Source: CAWALV01 sp963782965
Lineage (GTDB): Bacteria; Actinomycetota; Actinomycetes; Acidothermales; Acidothermaceae
Direction: 5' to 3'
NCBI GenBank assembly: GCA_963782965.1
Contig: CAWALV010000006.1
Location: 1,364,001-1,428,000, forward strand
DNA: 64,000 nt
A program made the translations under genes and the position numbers. The notes under the pieces are model-generated. The model had not been told where the DNA came from and did not search any database. It worked only from the letters and a program-made list of their open reading frames with translations. Of this stretch, positions 16,926 to 24,619 are shown in pieces; the first letter of the stretch is position 1; each line of letters opens with the position of its first letter.

Positions 16926-17864
16926 TCAACCGGTTCGGCCCACCGCGAGCACCACGCCCGTCGCCACTGCCGCGAGGCACGCCGCGCCGATCAGGTGGAT
17001 CTCCACCAGCCCGACGGGAACCTTGGTGAAGTACTGCGTCCAGCCGACCGCCGCCTGTGCGGCGAGGACGCCGACGAGCAGCCGCGTCGTGCCCCGGGCC
17101 CGCGGGCCGGTGTCCATCGCCGTGACGGCGACGGCGAGCGCCACCGCGAGCCCGACGAGCAACATCACCAGATCGGCATGCAACTGGGCGATCGATGCCG
17201 GCTTGATCGCGATGCGCGGCGCTTTGGGGTCACCCGCGTGAGGGCCTGCGCCCGTCACCACCGTGCCGGCGCAGAACACCGCGTAGGTCACGAACCAGGC
17301 GGCGACGGCGAGCCGGCGCAGCAGGGGATTGCCGGTTGGTTCCACGGGCCGCCCGGGCCGGTCGCCGGCGCGCCACCACAACACCGTCGCGGCAGCGATC
17401 AGGAGCATCGAGAGGACGAAATGCGCCGCCACGGCCCAGGGGTTGAGTTTCGTCAACACCGTGATCCCGCCCATGACGGCCTGGGCGGGCACGCCGAGAA
17501 AGACGAGCCACGCCCACCGGCGGAGTTCGGGCCGAGCGGGCCGGGCCCTCAGCACTCCGACGAGCGCGCCCAAAGCGGCCACCAGCACCACATAGGTGAA
17601 CAACCGGTTGCCGAACTCGACGTACTTGTGCCAGGAGAGCTGGCGAGTCGGCACGAGGGAGGAGCCGGTGCAGTCGGGCCACGACGGGCAGCCCAGACCC
17701 GATCCGGTCAGCCGGACCAGACCGCCGGTCGCCACGACGGCGATGTTCGCCCCGAGCGCGAGGGCGGTGAGGCGCCGAAGCGGCACCGGGCCGGGACGCC
17801 ACCGCTCGCCGTCCCAGGCGGGGCGGCGAGGCGTCGTGATCGGGTCGGTCGTGGGCGCTGCCAT
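16926..17864 (-). CDS. ctaA: Haem A synthase (COX15/CtaA family)
   Basis: 312-residue membrane monooxygenase converting haem O to haem A. The signature RLTGSGLGCPSWPDCTG near the N terminus and conserved histidines in AAHFVLS, QLHADLV and EIHLIGA are present, with about eight helices. Start ATG 17864 (MAAPTTDP) is taken because longer reading frames run antisense through sufR. A TACGAT hexamer lies 9 nt upstream of the ATG, suggesting a very short leader. Divergent from sufR with 78 bp shared upstream sequence. Confidence 0.95.
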   Translation of the reverse strand: MAAPTTDPITTPRRPAWDGERWRPGPVPLRRLTALALGANIAVVATGGLVRLTGSGLGCPSWPDCTGSSLVPTRQLSWHKYVEFGNRLFTYVVLVAALGALVGVLRARPARPELRRWAWLVFLGVPAQAVMGGITVLTKLNPWAVAAHFVLSMLLIAAATVLWWRAGDRPGRPVEPTGNPLLRRLAVAAWFVTYAVFCAGTVVTGAGPHAGDPKAPRIAIKPASIAQLHADLVMLLVGLAVALAVAVTAMDTGPRARGTTRLLVGVLAAQAAVGWTQYFTKVPVGLVEIHLIGAACLAAVATGVVLAVGRTG

Positions 17865-17889
17865 CGCCGTTCGATCGTACGAGGCGAGA

Positions 17890-17932
17890 TACCGGCCGGT
17901 ACTAGGCCACCCGAAGGTGTACCGGCCAGGTA
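17890..17932. promoter_or_regulatory. TACCGGCC repeats in the sufR/ctaA divergent promoter
   Basis: A perfect 12-bp palindrome TACCGGCCGGTA at 17890-17901 and a near copy TACCGGCCAGGTA at 17920-17932, start to start 30 bp apart, i.e. about three helical turns. They precede the sufR start by 11-53 bp and are candidates for the SufR operator or another regulator controlling both directions. Confidence 0.45.
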
Positions 17933-17936
17933 AATA
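17931..17936 (+). promoter_or_regulatory. Candidate -10 element of a leaderless sufR transcript
   Basis: TAAATA, the only A/T-rich hexamer nearby, ends exactly 6 nt before the sufR ATG at 17943, and no Shine-Dalgarno is suitably placed. A start at or next to the A of ATG is inferred. It overlaps the second TACCGGCC repeat, so repressor binding there would block the promoter. Confidence 0.4.
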
Positions 17937-17942
17937 GGTAAC

Positions 17943-18665
17943 ATGAGCGTTGTGAAAACCATTCAGGCGGCTACCCCGGGTGCGGAGAGCGCGCAGAGCG
18001 CTGCTCCGGACGACGCGCGCACGCGCGACCGGGTGGCCCGGGCGCTGCACGAGCACGGTCCGCAGAGCGCGGTGACGCTCAGCGCGGGCTTCGGGCTGAC
18101 GCCGGCCGCGGTTCGACGCCATCTCGACGCCCTGATCGCCGCGGGTCGGGTCAGGGAGGTGCCCGAGCCCAAGGTGCGGGGCCGGGTGCGGGGTCGCGGT
18201 CGGCCCGCGAAGCTGTTCGCCCTGACCGACGCCGGGCGTGAGTCGTTCCCGCACGCCTATGACGATCTCGCCGTCGCCGCGCTGGGATATCTGCGCGACG
18301 CGGGCGGTGACTCGGCCGTCTCCGACTTCGCCCACCGTCGGGCCGCCGGCCTCGAACGCCGCTACGGGCGACTGCTGGCCGAGGTCTCCGAGGAGCAGCG
18401 GCCGTTCGTGCTCGCCGAAGCGTTGACGGCCGACGGCTACGCGGCTTCGGCCGACCAGGCCGGGGCAGGAGTGCAGGTGTGCCAGCACCACTGCCCGGTC
18501 GCCCACGTCGCAGCGGAGTTCCCGCAGCTGTGTGAAGCCGAGACGGAGGCGTTCGGCCAGCTGCTGGGTAGTCACGTTCAGCGGCTCGCCACCATCGCCC
18601 ACGGCGACGGCATCTGTACCACCCACGTTCCTGCGCCATCCACGTCCCGAAAGGCCGACGCATGA
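17943..18665 (+). CDS. sufR: Fe-S cluster biogenesis transcriptional regulator SufR
   Basis: 240-residue winged-helix repressor heading the suf operon. The DNA-binding domain spans about residues 25-100 (FGLTPAAVRRHLDALIAAGRV and the RGRGRPAKL wing). C-terminal cysteines C180, C184, C197 and C225 have the spacing I recall for mycobacterial SufR, where they coordinate an Fe-S cluster that senses iron/redox state. The stop overlaps the sufB start (ATGA). Probably leaderless. It likely represses its own operon. Confidence 0.94.
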   Translation: MSVVKTIQAATPGAESAQSAAPDDARTRDRVARALHEHGPQSAVTLSAGFGLTPAAVRRHLDALIAAGRVREVPEPKVRGRVRGRGRPAKLFALTDAGRESFPHAYDDLAVAALGYLRDAGGDSAVSDFAHRRAAGLERRYGRLLAEVSEEQRPFVLAEALTADGYAASADQAGAGVQVCQHHCPVAHVAAEFPQLCEAETEAFGQLLGSHVQRLATIAHGDGICTTHVPAPSTSRKADA

Positions 18666-20074
18666 CCACTCTCGAACGCCCGGAACTCGACGACCTCGGC
18701 CGGTACAAGTTCGGCTGGGCCGACTCCGACGTCGCGGGGGCCGCGGCGAAGCGCGGACTGAACGAGGACGTCGTCCGCGACATCTCGGCGAAGAAGAACG
18801 AGCCGGAGTGGATGCTGGAGCGTCGACTCAAGGCGCTGAAGATCTTCGAGAAGAAGCCGCTGCCGACGTGGGGCGCCGACCTGTCGGCGATCGACTTCGA
18901 CAACATCAAGTACTTCGTGCGCTCGACGGAGAAGCAGGCAGCCAGTTGGGACGAGCTCCCTGCCGACATTCGCAACACCTACGACCGGCTGGGTATCCCG
19001 GAGGCCGAGAAGCAGCGGCTCATCGCGGGGGTAGCGGCGCAGTACGAGTCCGAAGTCGTCTACCACAAGATTCGTGAGGACCTCGAGCAGCAGGGCGTGC
19101 TCTTCCTCGATACCGACACCGGGTTGCGCGAGCACGAGGACGTCTTCAGGGAGTACTTCGGCTCGGTGATCCCCAGTGGCGACAACAAGTTCGCCGCGCT
19201 GAACACCGCCGTGTGGTCGGGTGGCTCGTTCATCTACGTGCCGCCGGGCGTGCAGGTCGACATCCCGCTGCAGGCCTACTTCCGCATCAACACCGAGAAC
19301 ATGGGCCAGTTCGAACGAACGCTCATCATCGTCGACGAGGGCAGCTACGTGCACTACGTCGAAGGCTGCACCGCGCCCGTCTACTCCAGCGACTCGCTGC
19401 ACAGTGCGGTCGTCGAGATCGTCGTGAAGAAGAACGCGCGGTGCCGTTACACGACGATTCAGAACTGGTCGAACAACGTCTACAACCTGGTGACGAAGCG
19501 AGCAGTTGCGCAGGCAGGCGCGACGATGGAGTGGATCGACGGCAACTTGGGCTCGAAGGTCACCATGAAGTACCCGGCGGTCTGGCTGGTGGGCGAGCAC
19601 GCGAAGGGTGAAACGCTCTCGGTCGCGTTCGCCGGTGAGGGCCAGCACCAGGACGCAGGTTCGAAGATGGTGCACTCAGCGCCACACACGTCGTCCACCA
19701 TCATTTCGAAGTCGGTGGCGCGCGGTGGCGGACGCACGAGTTACCGCGGCCTGGTCCAGGTCATGGACGGCGCGTACGGCTCGAAGTCGACCGTGAAGTG
19801 CGACGCGCTGCTGGTCGACGCCATCAGCCGGTCCGACACCTATCCCTACGTCGACGTCCGTGAGGACGACGTGTCGATGGGGCACGAAGCCACCGTGTCG
19901 AAGGTGAGCGACGACCAGCTCTTCTACCTGATGAGCCGCGGGCTGAGCGAAGACGAAGCGATGGCGATGATCGTGCGCGGCTTCATCGAGCCGATCGCCC
20001 GCGAACTCCCGATGGAGTACGCGCTCGAGCTGAACCGGCTGATCGAACTGCAAATGGAAGGGGCCGTGGGTTAA
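18662..20074 (+). CDS. sufB: Fe-S cluster assembly scaffold SufB
   Basis: 470-residue scaffold of the SufBCD complex on which clusters are built. The N-terminal region (LERRLKALKIFEKKPLP), the central SGGSFIYVPPGV segment and the conserved C-terminal beta-helix with the invariant region around LFYLMSRGLSEDEA are present. ATG 18662 overlaps the sufR stop; sufD follows after 3 nt. No intein is present, unlike M. tuberculosis SufB. Confidence 0.96.
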   Translation: MTTLERPELDDLGRYKFGWADSDVAGAAAKRGLNEDVVRDISAKKNEPEWMLERRLKALKIFEKKPLPTWGADLSAIDFDNIKYFVRSTEKQAASWDELPADIRNTYDRLGIPEAEKQRLIAGVAAQYESEVVYHKIREDLEQQGVLFLDTDTGLREHEDVFREYFGSVIPSGDNKFAALNTAVWSGGSFIYVPPGVQVDIPLQAYFRINTENMGQFERTLIIVDEGSYVHYVEGCTAPVYSSDSLHSAVVEIVVKKNARCRYTTIQNWSNNVYNLVTKRAVAQAGATMEWIDGNLGSKVTMKYPAVWLVGEHAKGETLSVAFAGEGQHQDAGSKMVHSAPHTSSTIISKSVARGGGRTSYRGLVQVMDGAYGSKSTVKCDALLVDAISRSDTYPYVDVREDDVSMGHEATVSKVSDDQLFYLMSRGLSEDEAMAMIVRGFIEPIARELPMEYALELNRLIELQMEGAVG

Positions 20075-20077
20075 CGC

Positions 20078-21289
20078 ATGAGCGAGCTCAAAACGCTCGA
20101 CGAGTTGGACGAGTTCGAACGCGCAAGGCACGAGGACGACGCTGCCGCCGACACCTCCCCGCCGGTGCAGGGCCAGCCGCACAGCCACGCGCGCGAGGGC
20201 GGCCGCCACCTCGAACGGACCTTCTCGACCGACCCGCTGGCCTTCCCCGAGCCCACCAGCCGTCAGGAGTTGTGGCGCTTCGCGGCGCTGCCCCGCCTGC
20301 GTGCGCTGTTCGCCGGCCCGGAGGCGGACGGCGACGTGTCGGTCGGATGGGCGCCGAACGCGCGCGTCGAGACGGTGCCGATGAGCGACCCCCGGGTCGG
20401 ATCGGTACACACGCCGTTCGACCGGGTGTCGGCCGTCGCCCAGCAGAACGCGCGGTCGGCCGTCGTCGCGACCCTCGAGGGGGAGCAGGACGAGCCCCTG
20501 ACGCTTTCGTTCAAGGGGACTGGGGGCCTCTCATACGGCCACGTCATCGTCGACGTCCGGCCGTTCGCCACCGGAACCGTCGTGCTCGACCACTCGGGCT
20601 CGGCGACGTACGCCGCCAACGTCGAGATCAAGGTCGGCGACGGTGCCGCCCTCACCCTCATCACGGTGCAGGACTGGGACGACGACGCCGTGCACGTCGC
20701 CTCTCACACAGCCCTGGTGGGCCGTGACGCGAAACTGCGCCACATCAGTGTCAGCTTCGGCGGCAACGCGACCCGGCTGACGCCGCTGGTCAGATACGCC
20801 GGCCCGGGTGGGGATGCCGAGTTGCTCGGGCTCTTCTTCGCCGACGCGGGCCAGCACATCGACGCCCGGCTCATGATCGACCACTCGACGCCGAACTGCC
20901 GCAGCCGGGTGAACTATCGAGGAGCGCTGCAAGGTGAGGGCGCCCGCTCGGTGTGGACCGGCGATGTCATGATCGGCGCGCAGGCCACCGGTACAGACAC
21001 CTACGAGGTGAACCGCAACCTGCTGCTGACCGACGGCGCGCGTGCCGACTCCGTCCCGAACCTGGAGATCCTGACCGGTGAAGTCGTCGGCGCCGGCCAT
21101 GCGAGTGCCACCGGGCGCTTCGACGACGAGCAACTGTTCTATCTCCAGTCGCGCGGAATTCCGGTCGAGCTGGCGCGCCGCCTCGTCGTGCGCGGCTTCT
21201 TCGCCGACGTCATCGAACGCATCGCTGTACCTGACCTCGTCGAGCGCCTCCTTGCCCAGGTTGACCGCGAGCTTGAGCGCTCGATATGA
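20078..21289 (+). CDS. sufD: Fe-S cluster assembly protein SufD
   Basis: 403-residue paralogue of SufB that pairs with it in SufBCD. The shared core (NCRSRVNYRGALQGEGARSV, ATGRFDDEQLFYLQSRG) is clear. Stop overlaps the start of the Rieske ferredoxin gene by ATGA, so the downstream gene is translationally coupled. Confidence 0.95.
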   Translation: MSELKTLDELDEFERARHEDDAAADTSPPVQGQPHSHAREGGRHLERTFSTDPLAFPEPTSRQELWRFAALPRLRALFAGPEADGDVSVGWAPNARVETVPMSDPRVGSVHTPFDRVSAVAQQNARSAVVATLEGEQDEPLTLSFKGTGGLSYGHVIVDVRPFATGTVVLDHSGSATYAANVEIKVGDGAALTLITVQDWDDDAVHVASHTALVGRDAKLRHISVSFGGNATRLTPLVRYAGPGGDAELLGLFFADAGQHIDARLMIDHSTPNCRSRVNYRGALQGEGARSVWTGDVMIGAQATGTDTYEVNRNLLLTDGARADSVPNLEILTGEVVGAGHASATGRFDDEQLFYLQSRGIPVELARRLVVRGFFADVIERIAVPDLVERLLAQVDRELERSI

Positions 21290-21639
21290 CGTCCTACGTC
21301 AAGGTGTGTACCGTCGCCGATCTGCCCAACCCCGGGGGTGTGCTGCGGGTCGAGGTCGACGACGAGCCGGTGGCCATCGTGTGTGCCGGGGGCGCTGACT
21401 TCCACGCGATCGGCGACACGTGTTCGCACGACGAGGTCTCGCTGACCGATGGCGAGGTCGACGGCCACAGCATCGAATGCTGGCTGCACGGTTCCCGGTT
21501 CGACCTGCGCACCGGAAAGGCGCTGTCGCTTCCGGCCCGCAAGCCGGTGCCGGTCTACGACATCAGATTCGACGGCGAAACCGTGCTGGTGAGCACCTCG
21601 CCGGTCTCAGCTACTACTCAGGAGTCGAACGCCCGATGA
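21286..21639 (+). CDS. Rieske-type [2Fe-2S] ferredoxin embedded in the suf operon
   Basis: 117-residue small Rieske protein, of the type annotated as ferredoxin component of dioxygenases. Ligand motifs C46-S-H48 and C65-W-L-H68 are intact and 16 residues apart, as needed for a 2Fe-2S Rieske cluster. No oxygenase or reductase gene is nearby; instead the gene overlaps sufD (ATGA) and sufC (ATGA), so it is made with the SUF machinery. This placement recurs in actinobacteria and suggests electron delivery during cluster assembly (inference). Confidence 0.93.
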   Translation: MTSYVKVCTVADLPNPGGVLRVEVDDEPVAIVCAGGADFHAIGDTCSHDEVSLTDGEVDGHSIECWLHGSRFDLRTGKALSLPARKPVPVYDIRFDGETVLVSTSPVSATTQESNAR

Positions 21640-22391
21640 GCTCGCTACAGATTCGTGACCTGCATGTTGCCGTCGACGCGCCCGATGGCGTACGGGAGAT
21701 CCTGCGCGGCGTCGACCTCACCGTGAGTGCCGGCGAGACCCACGCCATCATGGGGCCGAACGGCTCCGGCAAGTCCACCCTGGCCTACTCCATCGCCGGC
21801 CATCCGAAATACACCATCACGCAGGGCACGGTCACTCTCGACGGTCAGGACGTCTTGTCGATGACCGTCGATGAGCGGGCCCGTGCCGGACTCTTCCTCG
21901 CCATGCAGTACCCGGTCGAGGTGCCCGGCGTCTCGGTCTCGAACTTCCTGCGGACCGCCGCAACGGCGATCAGGGGCGAAGCGCCGAAGGTGCGCACCTG
22001 GGTGGGTGAGGTGAAGGGTGCGATGCAGCAGTTGCAGATCGACCCCGTCTTCGCCGACCGCAACGTGAACGAGGGCTTTTCCGGTGGGGAGAAGAAGCGG
22101 CACGAGATCCTGCAGCTGGAATTGCTCAATCCGAGGATCGCGGTGCTCGACGAGACCGACTCCGGGCTCGACGTCGATGCGTTGCGGGTGGTCTCCGAGG
22201 GCGTCAACCGGTTCCGCGCACAGGGTGACCGCGGCGTCCTGCTCATCACTCACTACACCCGCATCCTGCGCTACATCGCGCCCGACTTCGTGCATGTCTT
22301 CGTCGACGGCCGGATCGTGGAGGAGGGCGGCTCGGAGCTCGCGGAGCGGCTCGAGGCCGAAGGCTACGAGCGGTACCTGAAGACGGCGTGA
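21636..22391 (+). CDS. sufC: Fe-S cluster assembly ATPase SufC
   Basis: 251-residue ABC-type ATPase energising SufBCD. Walker A GPNGSGKST, the SufC signature SGGEKKRHEILQ and Walker B AVLDETDSGLD are present. Start ATG 21636 (MSSLQIRDLHVAV) overlaps the ferredoxin stop and has AGGAG upstream at 21620-21624; longer frames are antisense-free but unlike the family. sufS follows after 48 nt. Confidence 0.96.
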   Translation: MSSLQIRDLHVAVDAPDGVREILRGVDLTVSAGETHAIMGPNGSGKSTLAYSIAGHPKYTITQGTVTLDGQDVLSMTVDERARAGLFLAMQYPVEVPGVSVSNFLRTAATAIRGEAPKVRTWVGEVKGAMQQLQIDPVFADRNVNEGFSGGEKKRHEILQLELLNPRIAVLDETDSGLDVDALRVVSEGVNRFRAQGDRGVLLITHYTRILRYIAPDFVHVFVDGRIVEEGGSELAERLEAEGYERYLKTA

Positions 22392-22439
22392 GATGAGCTG
22401 CACGGTTCAGGTGCGTGTGGTGCCGACGGCGGAAAGGCG

Positions 22440-23711
22440 GTGGTGGTCGTGACGGCGGTAGCCGGTGACCGGCGGGCGTCCTATGACGTCGATCTGGTGC
22501 GCAAGGACTTCCCGATCCTCGAGCGCCGGGTTCGCGACGACCTTCCCCTCGTCTATCTCGACAGCGCGAACACCTCGCAGAAGCCTCGCGCGGTGCTCGA
22601 CGCCTTGACCGAGTTCTACGAACAGCACAACTCCAACATTCACCGCGCGACGCATCAGCTCGGCGAGGAGGCGACCGAAGCCTACGAGTCGGCCCGGCTC
22701 AAGGTGGCGGAGTTCATCGGTGCACCGGAAGCCGAGGAGATCGTCTTCACCAAGAACTCCACCGAAGCCCTCAACCTGGTGGCCAACGTGTTGGGCTGGG
22801 GCCCGCGCGGCCTTCGACCCGGTGACGAGATCGTCATCAGCGAGATGGAGCACCACTCCAACATCGTGCCGTGGCAAATCCTCTGTGAGCGCACCGGCGC
22901 GACCTTGCGTTGGTTCCGAGTGACGGACGACGGCCGGCTCGACCTCTCCGACATCGACGACCTCGTCAATGAACGCACCAGGGTCGTGTCTTTGGTCCAC
23001 GTGTCGAACGTGCTCGGCACGCTCAACCCGATCGCGCAGATCGCCGCGAAAGCCCACGCCGTCGGCGCGCTCGTCGTCGTCGATGCTTCGCAGTCGGTGC
23101 CGCAGTTACCCGTCGACGTCCAAGCACTCGGCGTCGACTTTCTCGCCTTCACCGGGCACAAGATGTGTGGCCCGACCGGCATCGGTGTGTTGTGGGGCCG
23201 GCGTTCACTGCTCGAGGAGTTGCCGCCGTTCCTCGGTGGTGGCGAGATGATCGAGCGGGTGACGATGCAGGGGTCCACCTACGCGGGTGTGCCGCACAAG
23301 TACGAGGCAGGCACGCCGCCGATCGCCGAGGCGGTGATGCTCGGCGCCGCCGTCGACTACCTGTCCGCGCTCGGGATGGACGCCATCGCGGCGCACGAGC
23401 AGGACATCACCGCGTACGCGCTCGCGGCGCTCCAAAGCGTCGAGGGCCTGCGCATCCTCGGCCCGACCGAGGCTGTCGACCGCGGCGGTGCCATCTCCTT
23501 CGAGCTGGACGGCGTGCATCCCCACGACGTCGCCCAGGTGCTCGATGCGAGCGGGGTCGCGGTGCGGGCGGGTCACCACTGCGGCCGGCCGATACACGAC
23601 AGGTTCGGGGTGACGGCGTCCACTCGGGCGTCGGCCTACCTCTACACCACGCCGCTCGAGATCGATGCCCTGGTGGGCGGCGTCGAGAAAGCGAAGAGGT
23701 TCTTCCGCTGA
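22440..23711 (+). CDS. sufS: Cysteine desulfurase SufS
   Basis: 423-residue PLP enzyme supplying sulfur from cysteine. PLP lysine K241 in TGHKMCGPTG and catalytic C381 in RAGHHCGRP are present; the N-terminal LDSANTSQKP segment is characteristic. GTG codons at 22440, 22443 and 22449 compete as starts; GGAAAGG at 22431-22437 favours the later ones, so the first residues are uncertain. The stop overlaps sufU by TGATG. Confidence 0.95.
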   Translation: MVVVTAVAGDRRASYDVDLVRKDFPILERRVRDDLPLVYLDSANTSQKPRAVLDALTEFYEQHNSNIHRATHQLGEEATEAYESARLKVAEFIGAPEAEEIVFTKNSTEALNLVANVLGWGPRGLRPGDEIVISEMEHHSNIVPWQILCERTGATLRWFRVTDDGRLDLSDIDDLVNERTRVVSLVHVSNVLGTLNPIAQIAAKAHAVGALVVVDASQSVPQLPVDVQALGVDFLAFTGHKMCGPTGIGVLWGRRSLLEELPPFLGGGEMIERVTMQGSTYAGVPHKYEAGTPPIAEAVMLGAAVDYLSALGMDAIAAHEQDITAYALAALQSVEGLRILGPTEAVDRGGAISFELDGVHPHDVAQVLDASGVAVRAGHHCGRPIHDRFGVTASTRASAYLYTTPLEIDALVGGVEKAKRFFR

Positions 23712-24199
23712 TGCAGCTCGAATCGATGTACCAGGAGATCATCCTCGATCACTACCGCAACCCCCACCACAAGGGGCTGCGGGAGCCGTTCGACGCCGAG
23801 GTCCACCACGTCAACCCCACCTGTGGTGACGAAATCACCTTGCGGGTCAAGCTCGACGGCCCGAAGGTGGTCGACGTGTCGTACGACAGTGTCGGCTGCT
23901 CGATCAGCCAGGCCAGCGCTTCGGTGTTGACCGATCTGCTGATCGGCCGTGAGGTCGACTCCGACCTCGCCACCCACGAGGCGTTCGTCGGCCTGATGCA
24001 GAGTAAGGGTGCCGGCGAGCCCGACGAGGACGTTCTCGAGGACGCCATCGCGTTCGCCGGCGTCTCGAAGTTCCCGGCACGCATCAAGTGTGCCTTGCTG
24101 CCGTGGATGGCGTGGAAAGACGCCACCGCGCAAGCGATAGGAAGCTCGGCGTCGATCGACGGATTCGACGCCCCGATCCCGGAAGGCACGTCGCAATGA
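23711..24199 (+). CDS. sufU: Sulfur acceptor/zinc protein SufU
   Basis: 162-residue partner of SufS. Zinc and transfer residues are visible in NPTCGDE (near residue 40), VGCSISQAS (near 65) and RIKCALLPW (near 128). It starts MQLESMYQEIILDHYRNP, the usual N terminus, at an ATG sharing one base with the sufS stop. The stop overlaps sufT by ATGA. Confidence 0.95.
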   Translation: MQLESMYQEIILDHYRNPHHKGLREPFDAEVHHVNPTCGDEITLRVKLDGPKVVDVSYDSVGCSISQASASVLTDLLIGREVDSDLATHEAFVGLMQSKGAGEPDEDVLEDAIAFAGVSKFPARIKCALLPWMAWKDATAQAIGSSASIDGFDAPIPEGTSQ

Positions 24200-24507
24200 G
24201 CGTGACGGTCGCGGACATCAAAGAGGCGATGTACGACGTCGTCGACCCCGAGCTCGGCATCAACGTCGTCGACCTCGGCCTCGTGTACGACATGACCCTG
24301 GACGACGACAACGTGGCGGTCATCGACATGACCCTCACGTCGGCCGCGTGCCCGCTCACCGACGTCATCGAGGACCAGACACGCAGCGCGCTCGACGGGC
24401 TGGTGGAGGGCTTTCGGATCAACTGGGTCTGGATGCCGCCGTGGGGACCGGAAAAGATCACCGACGACGGCCGCGAGCAGTTGCGCGCACTCGGCTTCAA
24501 CGTGTGA
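24196..24507 (+). CDS. sufT: SufT, MIP18/DUF59-family Fe-S assembly factor
   Basis: 103-residue MIP18-fold protein (VVDPELGINVVDLGLVYDM, then TLTSAACPLTDVI with the family cysteine). Members help mature or transfer Fe-S clusters. It is the terminal gene of the suf operon, coupled to sufU by ATGA. The next gene lies 108 nt away. Confidence 0.94.
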   Translation: MSVTVADIKEAMYDVVDPELGINVVDLGLVYDMTLDDDNVAVIDMTLTSAACPLTDVIEDQTRSALDGLVEGFRINWVWMPPWGPEKITDDGREQLRALGFNV

Positions 24508-24544
24508 GGTGAGCCCGGCCCCTTACGTGGCCAACACACCCGCT

Positions 24545-24619
24545 ATGTGGCGTGCCTGCCGAGTAAAGGGGTGCGCCATCCCTGAACGTGGTCGACTCCG
24601 GAGAGGCTGGGGACCGTGA
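24545..24619 (+). other. Possible 24-codon upstream ORF ahead of the ABC-F gene
   Basis: ATG 24545 opens a short frame whose TGA (24617-24619) overlaps the GTG start of the ABC-F gene, the same coupling geometry as in the suf operon. It has no Shine-Dalgarno and no known homology. A weak stem (CCCCTTAC 24519-24526 with GTAAAGGGG 24563-24571) surrounds its start. It may be chance. Confidence 0.2.

Noticed and set aside
17865..18626. Extension of the ctaA frame through the sufR region
   Set aside because: Runs antisense across sufR; CtaA homology begins only at MAAPTTDP (17864).
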